Below, one piece after another: positions 22,165-28,246 of a stretch of 28,246 nucleotides of DNA. The stretch is taken from positions 1 to 28,246 of the forward strand of contig CAYZSE010000026.1 of NCBI GenBank assembly GCA_964481035.1, given 5' to 3'. The stretch's first letter is position 1; each line of letters starts with the position of its first letter. The stretch is from JAAAPF01 sp964481035. GTDB taxonomy: Bacteria > Pseudomonadota > Alphaproteobacteria > Geminicoccales > Geminicoccaceae. The position numbers and the translations under genes are program-made. A model generated the notes under the pieces. That model was not told the DNA's origin. It saw only the letters and a program-made list of their open reading frames with translations, and searched no databases.

Positions 22165-24102
22165 GTGAACAATTTCGGCAAGAACTTGGCGCTGTGGGTC
22201 ATCATCGGCCTGCTGCTGATCGCGCTCTTCAACCTGTTTCAGAGCCCGACCAGCCAGTCGCCGCAGTCGTCACTTGCCTTCTCCGACTTCCTCGACGAGG
22301 TCGAGCAGGGGCGGGTGGCCGAGGTCACCATCCAGGGTGACAAGATCACCGGACAGTATGATGACGGTCGCTCGTTCACCACGTACACGCCCTCCGATCC
22401 GAACCTGGTCGATCGTCTGCGGCAGGCCGATGTCCGTATTCGCTCCGAGCCCGCCGACAACGGCATGCCGTCGCTTCTCGGGGTGCTCATCTCGTGGTTC
22501 CCGATGCTGCTGCTGATTGGCGTCTGGATTTTCTTCATGCGCCAGATGCAGTCCGGCGGCGGCAAGGCCATGGGCTTCGGCAAAAGCCGCGCGCGCCTTT
22601 TGACCGAGAAGCACGGCCGCGTCACCTTCAACGACGTTGCGGGGATCGACGAGGCCAAGGACGACCTGCAAGAGATCGTCGAATTCTTGAAGAACCCGCA
22701 GAAGTTTCAGCAGGTCGGCGGCCGCATCCCCAAGGGTTGCCTGCTCGTCGGGCCGCCCGGTACCGGCAAGACGCTCTTGGCGCGGGCGATCGCCGGCGAG
22801 GCCAACGTGCCCTTCTTCACGATCTCGGGCTCCGACTTCGTAGAGATGTTCGTCGGCGTCGGGGCGAGCCGCGTGCGCGACATGTTCGAGCAGGCGAAAA
22901 AGCACGCACCGTGCATCGTCTTCATCGACGAGATCGACGCGGTCGGCCGGCATCGCGGTGCGGGGCTCGGCGGTGGCAACGACGAGCGCGAGCAGACCTT
23001 GAACCAGCTGCTGGTCGAAATGGATGGTTTTGAGGCGAACGAGGGCGTCATCCTCATCGCCGCCACCAACCGTCCCGACGTCCTCGACCCGGCGCTCCTG
23101 CGCCCGGGTCGCTTCGACCGTCAGGTCGTCGTCCCCAACCCGGACGTCGTCGGCCGCGAGAAGATCCTGCAGGTGCACATGAAGAAGGTACGCCTCGCCC
23201 CCGACGTCGACGCCAAGGTCGTCGCCCGAGGCACGCCGGGCTTCTCGGGCGCCGATCTCGCCAACCTCGTCAACGAGGCGGCCCTCACGGCCGCGCGTCT
23301 CGGCAAGCGGCTCGCGACGATGGCGGATTTCGAGGCCGCCAAGGACAAGATCATGATGGGCGCCGAGCGGCGTTCGATGGTGATGACCGAGGAGGAGAAG
23401 CGGTTGACCGCCTATCACGAGGCGGGTCACGCCGTCGTCGCCTGGCACACGCCGGTCTCCGATCCGATCCACAAGGCGACGATCATCCCGCGCGGTCGCG
23501 CGCTCGGCATGGTCGTGCGGCTACCGGAGGGCGACCGCATCTCGGTGAGCCGTGAAAAGCTCAACGGCGACGTCGCCGTCGCGATGGGCGGCCGGGTCGC
23601 GGAAGAGCTGATCTTCGGCTACGACAAGGTGACCGCGGGCGCCGCTTCCGACATCGAGCAGGCGACGAAGATCGCGCGGCACATGGTGACCCAGTGGGGC
23701 ATGAGCGACGAGCTCGGCCCGGTCGGCTACAACGAGAACCAGCAAGAGGTCTTCCTCGGCCATTCGGTCACTCAGTCGCAGCACAACTCCGAGGCGACGT
23801 CGCAGAAGATCGACGAGGAGATCCGCAAGATCGTCGATGCCGGCTACACCAAGGCGCGGGAGATCCTGACCGATCGTCACGCCCAGCTCGAGGCGATGGC
23901 GCAGGCGCTGCTGGAATACGAGACCCTCAACGGCGACGATATCGACACGATCATGCGCGGTGAGCCGCTGCCGGAGCGGCGTCCGGACACGGCGCCGCAG
24001 CCGGCCCCCGCCGCCGGCCGGCGCGGCTCCGTGCCGACGACGACGCGGCCGTCGGCGCCGCCGGCGGGTGGGCCCGAGCCGAGCCCCCAGCCCGGCACCT
24101 GA
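22165..24102 (+). CDS. ftsH: ATP-dependent zinc metalloprotease FtsH
   Basis: A 645-residue inner-membrane AAA+ protease that degrades misfolded membrane proteins and unstable regulators. Two membrane helices lie at about 7-26 and 104-124, around a small periplasmic domain. Walker A GPPGTGKT is at 196-203, Walker B is IVFIDEIDAVG, and the second region of homology is ATNRPDVLDPALLRPGRFDR. The zinc site is HEAGH at 418-422, with Asp496 as probable third ligand. The tail is Pro/Ala-rich. The start is GTG at 22165 (MNNFGKNLALWV as in relatives) with a poor ribosome site after a folded leader, so translation may be controlled. Confidence 0.97.
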   Translation: MNNFGKNLALWVIIGLLLIALFNLFQSPTSQSPQSSLAFSDFLDEVEQGRVAEVTIQGDKITGQYDDGRSFTTYTPSDPNLVDRLRQADVRIRSEPADNGMPSLLGVLISWFPMLLLIGVWIFFMRQMQSGGGKAMGFGKSRARLLTEKHGRVTFNDVAGIDEAKDDLQEIVEFLKNPQKFQQVGGRIPKGCLLVGPPGTGKTLLARAIAGEANVPFFTISGSDFVEMFVGVGASRVRDMFEQAKKHAPCIVFIDEIDAVGRHRGAGLGGGNDEREQTLNQLLVEMDGFEANEGVILIAATNRPDVLDPALLRPGRFDRQVVVPNPDVVGREKILQVHMKKVRLAPDVDAKVVARGTPGFSGADLANLVNEAALTAARLGKRLATMADFEAAKDKIMMGAERRSMVMTEEEKRLTAYHEAGHAVVAWHTPVSDPIHKATIIPRGRALGMVVRLPEGDRISVSREKLNGDVAVAMGGRVAEELIFGYDKVTAGAASDIEQATKIARHMVTQWGMSDELGPVGYNENQQEVFLGHSVTQSQHNSEATSQKIDEEIRKIVDAGYTKAREILTDRHAQLEAMAQALLEYETLNGDDIDTIMRGEPLPERRPDTAPQPAPAAGRRGSVPTTTRPSAPPAGGPEPSPQPGT

Positions 24103-24128
24103 GTGCCGCCGGTCTGGTTCGACGTCGG

Positions 24129-24160
24129 GGCGACGGCGGCTCTGCAGGGCCGCCGTCGCC
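24129..24160 (+). terminator. Intrinsic terminator after ftsH
   Basis: A perfect 12-bp stem, GGCGACGGCGGC (24129-24140) with GCCGCCGTCGCC (24149-24160), and an 8-base loop, followed by ATTTCGT. It lies 26 bp after the ftsH stop and separates it from ctrA. The T-run is short, as is common at this G+C content. Confidence 0.75.
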
Positions 24161-24250
24161 ATTTCGTGGGCACGCGCCTTTAGTCCGGCTGGCCTCGACA
24201 AATTTCCCGCATAAGTTGAGCTTCATTCGTGCTTCCGGCCGAGGTTCGCC

Positions 24251-25030
24251 ATGCGTGTGCTCGTCGTCGAGGACGACCCGATCGCCACCAAGCTCATCGA
24301 CACGGCCCTTTCACGCCGCAACTGCGTCATCGAGCACGCCGAAAGCGGCGAGGAGACGCTCGAGCTGGTCCGGCACTACGATTTCGACATCGTGCTGTTG
24401 GACCTGCGCCTGCCCGACATCGACGGTGCCGAGCTGGTCCGTCGGATCCGCGCCATGCAGATCGATGTCCCGGTGCTCATGCTGTCGGGCGACACCGACC
24501 GCCACGTGAGGATCGAGACGCTGCTCGCCGGTGCCGACGACTATCTGACCAAGCCCTTCGACCAGGACGAGCTGGCGGCACGGCTGCAGGCCATCGTGCG
24601 CCGCTCGAAAGGGCATTCCGCCTCGATCATCCGCGTCGGTCGCATGACGCTCGACCTCAATGCCCGCTCGGTCACCATCGACGGCGAGCCCTTGCACGTG
24701 ACGCAGAAGGAATACGGCATCCTCGAGCTACTCTCGCTCAGGAAGGGCATGACGCTCACCAAGGAAACCTTTCTCGATCACCTCTACGGCGGCATGGACG
24801 AGCCGGAGCAGAAGATTATCGACGTCTTCATCTGCAAGCTCAGAAAGAAGATCCAGGCGATGACCGGCGAGCCGCACAACATCGAGACGGTGTGGGGCCG
24901 GGGCTATATGTTGAAGGAGAGCGCCCCGCGCGAACCGGAGGCCGGCCTCGCGGAACCCCGCGCCGGGTGGGACCAGGGCCCGCTCGACGAGCTCGATCGG
25001 TTGCTCTTGGCCCTCCTGCCGAGCGCTTGA
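24251..25030 (+). CDS. ctrA: Cell-cycle response regulator CtrA, C-terminally extended
   Basis: A 259-residue OmpR-family regulator. The receiver domain has Asp51 (IVLLDLRLPDIDG), the same position as in Caulobacter CtrA, and Lys in DDYLTKPF. The DNA-binding domain contains LLSLRKGMTLTKETFLDHLY, GGMDEPEQKIIDVFICKLRK and ETVWGRGYML, nearly identical to CtrA and diagnostic for it. CtrA controls division, flagellar and cell-cycle genes by binding TTAA-N7-TTAA. About 36 extra residues follow the wing (SAPREPEAGLAEPRAGW onward), ending LLPSA rather than the Ala-Ala used for ClpXP decay in Caulobacter. The gene stands alone after the ftsH terminator; no full CtrA box was seen upstream. Confidence 0.88.
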   Translation: MRVLVVEDDPIATKLIDTALSRRNCVIEHAESGEETLELVRHYDFDIVLLDLRLPDIDGAELVRRIRAMQIDVPVLMLSGDTDRHVRIETLLAGADDYLTKPFDQDELAARLQAIVRRSKGHSASIIRVGRMTLDLNARSVTIDGEPLHVTQKEYGILELLSLRKGMTLTKETFLDHLYGGMDEPEQKIIDVFICKLRKKIQAMTGEPHNIETVWGRGYMLKESAPREPEAGLAEPRAGWDQGPLDELDRLLLALLPSA

Positions 25031-25038
25031 GTCGCCGC

Positions 25039-25062
25039 GGCCGCATCGGCCCGGGTGCGGCC
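25039..25062 (+). terminator. Possible weak terminator after ctrA
   Basis: GGCCGCA (25039-25045) and TGCGGCC (25056-25062) form a 7-bp stem with a 10-base loop, 9 bases after the ctrA stop. No T-run follows, so efficiency is doubtful. Confidence 0.3.
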
Positions 25063-25525
25063 CAACCTGTACGTCGCGCGCCGACGGTTCCTCGTGGACA
25101 GGCGCAATTGCCGATCCCCGCGCCTTTTTCGACGGCCTCGGCCCAGACCTCGGAGCCGACCACCTCCGGCCCGGGGATCTCGTAGACGGCGGGTGAGGGG
25201 GCGGTTCGGCGCCGCGCCGCTGGGCGATGCGGCCGTGCCGGCGGCCGACGCCCCGCTGGATCGTCGATCGCCTCCTCCAGCTCGCTCTTCTTCGGCACGG
25301 CAGCCGCGCCGGCCGGGCCGCCGCGGGGAGCGCGGCGGCACTTACCGTGTCGTGCACTAGCTCTATCAAAGCGTGCAGCTTTGGCGCATTCGGATGTGCG
25401 GCATCCGAATGCGCCGCTGCACGAGGTTGTCGACCCATCGAGCACGCCCGCGGCCGTGGTCGTCGCGCGAGGTTTTCGGACGTCGCTGCCGCATCCGGCC
25501 GACGCGCACCAAGGGAGGAGCAGCG
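25063..25525. other. 463-bp region without a convincing gene
   Basis: Apart from the hairpin at 25372-25423, nothing is recognised. On the minus strand around 25250-25300 a short stretch reads PKKSELEEAIDDP, which could be a remnant of a small conserved protein. The frame continues into low-complexity Arg/Pro sequence without a good start, so I do not call a gene. Confidence 0.4.
25372..25423. repeat. 52-nt near-perfect hairpin (inverted repeat)
   Basis: CGTGCAGC (25372-25379), a TTT bulge, then GGCGCATTCGGATG (25383-25396), a five-base loop TGCGG, and CATCCGAATGCGCC (25402-25415) with GCTGCACG (25416-25423). This makes 22 base pairs with one three-base bulge. No T-run on the plus strand; on the minus strand it is followed by CTTTGATAG. 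Only one copy was noticed in the window. Confidence 0.8.
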
Positions 25526-26803
25526 GTGACGGCTGGCGCGGGAGACGAGCACGCGGGCACCCTCGTGGCCGTCCATGGGGACGCGAGCCTCGGCGTCGTG
25601 GGCGCGCCGGCCCTGCTCGTCGCCTGGCGGGTCACGCCCGGCAGCCGGATTGCGCGCGGTGAGACCCTGGCCGTGCTCGCCGCCGGCGGCGAGGCGCTGA
25701 GCGTCCCGGCGCCGAGCGCCGGCGAGGTCCGCGAGCGCTGCCTCGCCGTCGGCGCCGAGGTCGGCCCGGGCACGCTCCTCTGCCGCCTCGCCACCACCGG
25801 CGCCGAGCCGACCTCGCGCGACTGGCTCGCCGGCGCGCCGGCCGCGGCCGACGGCGTCGACCTCGCGGTGGATATGCGCGCCATGCTCGACGCCGCCGCC
25901 GTCGCCCGTGCGGATCAGCCAGCATTCTTCCAGCAGAGCCCGGAGGAGGTGCGGCTCTGGCTTTCCCGCCGGTTCACGCCCTATTGGAATCGTAACCGCG
26001 CGCCCGTGAGCCGCGTCGAGGACGTCACCTTGCCGGGCGGCGCCGGGCCCATCCCGACGCGCCTCTACGATCCGGGCGTGCCGGCGCTGGCGCCGACGCT
26101 GGTCTACCTGCACGGCGGCGGCTGGACCATCGGCGACCACGACAGCCACGAGGCGCTGTGTCGGCGCCTCGCCGTCCTGGGCCGCTGCCGCGTGCTCGCC
26201 GTCGCCTACCGCTTGGCGCCCGAGCACCCGTTTCCCGCCGCCTTCGAGGACGTCGTCGCGGCGCTGCGCTTTCTCGGTCACCATGGTGCTGCGATTGGCC
26301 TCGATCCGCACCGGCTGGTGCTCGGCGGCGACAGCGCCGGCGCCAACCTGGCGCTCGCCGCCAGCGTGGCGCTGCGCGACGCGGGCGAGCCACTGCCCCG
26401 GGCCCTCATGCTGCTCTACGGCGCCTTCCGGCTCGACCTCGAGACGCCGAGTTGGCGGCGCTTCGGCGGCCCCTATTTCCTCTTGAGCCGGGAGGACGCC
26501 GTCTGGTTCTGGCGGCACTACGTCGGCGAGGGCTACACGCCCGGCGGCGACTGGCGCGCGGAGCCGCTGCTCGCGGACCTCCACGGCCTGCCGCCGACCC
26601 ATCTCGTCGGCTGCGACCATGATCCCTTGTGGGACGACGCCGTGGCGCTCGACCGCGCACTCCGCGATGCCGGCGTCGCCTGCGCGCTCGACCGCTGGGC
26701 CGGCCTCGTCCACGGCGTCGCGCAGTTCTTCGATGCCGTCGACGGCGCGGTCGTCGGCCTCGAGCGTTGCGGCCGCTTTCTCAGACGAACCTTCGAGGGC
26801 TGA
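25526..26803 (+). CDS. HSL-type alpha/beta hydrolase with N-terminal lipoyl-like domain
   Basis: A 425-residue two-domain protein. Residues about 10-88 resemble a biotinyl/lipoyl domain (LVAWRVTPGSRIARGETLAV, then LSVPAPSAGEVRERCLAVGA), but where the modified lysine should stand the sequence is AAGGEALS, without lysine. The rest is a hormone-sensitive-lipase-type esterase. It has the oxyanion motif HGGGW at 196-200, nucleophile Ser270 in GGDSAG, Asp366 in HDPLWDD and His396 in LVHGVAQF. The substrate is unknown; short-chain esters are usual. The GTG start at 25526 has GGGAGGAG 5 bases upstream. Its 3' end overlaps the convergent pentapeptide gene by 23 bp. Confidence 0.88.
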   Translation: MTAGAGDEHAGTLVAVHGDASLGVVGAPALLVAWRVTPGSRIARGETLAVLAAGGEALSVPAPSAGEVRERCLAVGAEVGPGTLLCRLATTGAEPTSRDWLAGAPAAADGVDLAVDMRAMLDAAAVARADQPAFFQQSPEEVRLWLSRRFTPYWNRNRAPVSRVEDVTLPGGAGPIPTRLYDPGVPALAPTLVYLHGGGWTIGDHDSHEALCRRLAVLGRCRVLAVAYRLAPEHPFPAAFEDVVAALRFLGHHGAAIGLDPHRLVLGGDSAGANLALAASVALRDAGEPLPRALMLLYGAFRLDLETPSWRRFGGPYFLLSREDAVWFWRHYVGEGYTPGGDWRAEPLLADLHGLPPTHLVGCDHDPLWDDAVALDRALRDAGVACALDRWAGLVHGVAQFFDAVDGAVVGLERCGRFLRRTFEG

Positions 26804-27992
26804 GGGTGCGCTGGCGGACCGCCTCGGCCCAGCGCGCGAAGACGCGCTCGTCGATCGGGGCGCCGACGGTGACCGTGACGACGTCCGGCTCGGCGCCGCC
26901 GAGCTCGAGCGCGCCGCCGCGGGCGCCCGGCTCGACGGCGAGCAGGACGGGCAGCTCGCGCATGAAGGCCATCCCCAGCTCCAGCTGGGTCCAGGGCGTC
27001 GGCAGGGCCGTGCCGACGAGCGAGCGGCTGTCTGCCGTGCCCGGTCGCCACACCCCTTCGGCGATCGCGACGTCGCGGAGCGCCACGACCACGGCACCGG
27101 CGCAGGGCGCCATGCGCTCGCGAATGCGCGTCAGGGGTCCGCTCGCGGGATAATCGGAGCGGTCGAGCGTGACGACCTCGAAGCCCGCGGCGACGAGCTC
27201 GTCGCGCAGGCCGCGCAGCCACGCCGCCGAAGCCGCGGCCATCGCCCCCGGCCGGCTCAAGAACACGGCGACCGATGCCGGTGCCGACGCCGCCCTGAAG
27301 GGCTCGACACCGCCATAGGTGCCGTCGGCCGCGAGGGCGTCCACCAGGCCCGCCGGCAGGTTCACCGCCGCCCGGAAGCTCGCGCCCTCGAGCCGGGCGA
27401 CGTCGAGGCGCGCGCCCGCGAGGTCGGCGCCATAGAAGTTGGCGCCGCGCAGATCGGCGCCGCGGAGCACCGTGCGGACGAGCCGGGCCTCGTAGAACTG
27501 GGCACCGCGCGCGCGGACGTTCTTGAGCGAGGCGCCGGTGAGATCGGCGCGGTAGAGGTCGGCGCCGTCGAGCACGATGGACTTTGCCGGCGCCTCGCCG
27601 CCGCGAACGCCGAGATAGGCGCCCCGGAGGTTGGTCTTCTGGAGATCGGCCTCGGCGAGGCTCGGCGCGTAGGCGAGGCCATCGGCCAGGACCTTCTGCA
27701 GGTTGCCCTCGGGCTCCTCGCGCAACAGCGAGGCGATGACGTCGACGGCCTCCTTGGTGAAGCCCGCGCCGACTTCCGTCGCCGGGTCGAAGAAGCGGCG
27801 CAGGAGGATGGCGGCGGCGAGCCGCTGCACCGGGTTGGGCTCGGCGAGCGCCGCCACCACTGCGGCGAAGGCCTGGCGGACGACGGCCCGCCTCTCGCGG
27901 CGCTCGTCGAAGAAGCGGAGCACGCCGAGAATGGCGGCGACGCCCGCACCGAGCGCGCCGACGAGCGCCGGCAGGGCCTCCCACTGCGTCAC
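26781..27992 (-). CDS. Membrane-anchored pentapeptide-repeat protein with TIR/deoxyribosyltransferase-like domain
   Basis: A 403-residue protein. An N-terminal hydrophobic helix (about 7-27) is followed by charged residues and a helical region (to about 110). About 112-210 are pentapeptide repeats of the A(D/N)Lxx type (e.g. LRGADLRGANFYGADLAGAR). About 240-392 form an alpha/beta domain beginning VAVFLSRPG and containing LTRIRERMAPCAGAVVVALR. It later has TPWTQLELGMAFMRELPVLL, where Glu338 sits as the catalytic Glu does in TIR NADases and nucleoside deoxyribosyltransferases. The GTG start overlaps the upstream gene stop (GTGA). A nucleotide-cleaving or signalling effector is my inference; it is not a characterised family to my knowledge. 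Confidence 0.8.
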   Translation of the reverse strand: MTQWEALPALVGALGAGVAAILGVLRFFDERRERRAVVRQAFAAVVAALAEPNPVQRLAAAILLRRFFDPATEVGAGFTKEAVDVIASLLREEPEGNLQKVLADGLAYAPSLAEADLQKTNLRGAYLGVRGGEAPAKSIVLDGADLYRADLTGASLKNVRARGAQFYEARLVRTVLRGADLRGANFYGADLAGARLDVARLEGASFRAAVNLPAGLVDALAADGTYGGVEPFRAASAPASVAVFLSRPGAMAAASAAWLRGLRDELVAAGFEVVTLDRSDYPASGPLTRIRERMAPCAGAVVVALRDVAIAEGVWRPGTADSRSLVGTALPTPWTQLELGMAFMRELPVLLAVEPGARGGALELGGAEPDVVTVTVGAPIDERVFARWAEAVRQRTLSPRRFV

Positions 27993-28246
27993 GACGCGTC
28001 CAGCTCCAGGCGCAGGGCGGCGATCGCCTCGCCCAGAGCCGCATCGCCGGTGGCGACGGCGGCAGCCCGCTCGAGCCGGCCGCGGGCGAGGTCCGGCCGG
28101 TCCAGGGCCAGGGCGTTCCGCGCCGCGCGCAGGAACAGGTCGCCGGCACGCTCGCGCTCGCCCGCAGCCGTTGCGGCCTCGCCGGCGAGCGCCAGGGTCT
28201 CGCCGACGAGCAGCGGCTGGTCGAGCGACCGGCGGGCGGCGAGCAC
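27989..28246 (-). CDS. TPR-like protein, 5' end outside the window
   Basis: The last 85 or so residues of a gene entering from the right edge. The sequence is helical and Ala-rich with a repeat look (GETLALAGEAATAAGERERA and RNALALDRPDLARGRLERAA), consistent with tetratricopeptide-like repeats; no catalytic motif is visible. Its stop overlaps the start of the pentapeptide gene by four bases (GTGA), so the two are co-translated and probably work together. The codon at the edge is GTG and could be a start or an internal valine. Confidence 0.6.
   Translation of the reverse strand: MLAARRSLDQPLLVGETLALAGEAATAAGERERAGDLFLRAARNALALDRPDLARGRLERAAAVATGDAALGEAIAALRLELDAS

Noticed and set aside
24840..25445. 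Minus-strand frame containing PKKSELEEAIDDP, a possible small conserved protein
   Set aside because: The stretch is short, has no start with ribosome site, and runs into low-complexity sequence. At most a remnant.
24728..27097. 789-codon minus-strand open frame across ctrA and the hydrolase
   Set aside because: It is antisense to two genes with clear family motifs and shows none itself.

Overview
The window is about 70% G+C, chromosomal, and looks alphaproteobacterial. The evidence is the gene order yebC-ruvCAB-ybgC-tolQRAB-pal-cpoB-tilS-ftsH, a CtrA-type cell-cycle regulator, a FeuPQ/PhoPQ-type two-component pair, and a DUF1127 protein. A Rhodospirillales- or Geminicoccales-like host is my guess; the rank below class is inference. 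A run of 100 N (8689-8788) shows this is a draft scaffold. Its flanks share a 55-bp duplicate, so the gap is probably artificial.

Left part (1-11.4 kb). A minus-strand operon encodes a small periplasmic PepSY protein, an OmpR/PhoP-type response regulator and a PhoQ/FeuQ-type histidine kinase. Upstream of it lies a PhoP-box-like direct repeat, and a small secreted protein of unknown function diverges from it. Next comes a minus-strand series: DUF1127 protein, PhzF-family protein, DUF1835 protein and a 696-residue protein with a UPF0149/YecA-like C-terminus. It diverges from a MocR-type (GntR/aminotransferase) regulator across 76 bp holding two overlapping, opposed promoters. After the gap come gpt (purine salvage), zur (zinc repressor), divergent mepA (murein endopeptidase) and a 67-residue membrane protein.

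Central part (11.6-24.2 kb). yebC, a DUF938 methyltransferase gene, ruvC, ruvA, ruvB and ybgC are packed with overlaps. They are followed by the Tol-Pal envelope operon tolQ-tolR-tolA-[lipoprotein]-tolB-pal-cpoB, then tilS and ftsH. The extra gene between tolA and tolB encodes a lipoprotein whose C-terminal domain visibly matches TolA's own C-terminal domain, including two matching cysteines. I consider it the best candidate here for an undescribed component of a known system. ftsH has a structured leader and a strong downstream hairpin terminator.

Right part (24.2-28.2 kb). A ctrA gene carries a C-terminal extension. A sparse 495-bp region with a 52-nt near-perfect hairpin follows. Next is an HSL-type alpha/beta hydrolase fused to a lipoyl-like domain that lacks the modifiable lysine. 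Converging on it is a two-gene minus-strand unit: a TPR-like protein cut by the window edge, and a membrane-anchored pentapeptide-repeat protein with a C-terminal TIR/nucleoside-deoxyribosyltransferase-like domain. The latter is a candidate signalling or defence effector.

No tRNA, rRNA, CRISPR array or insertion sequence was recognised.
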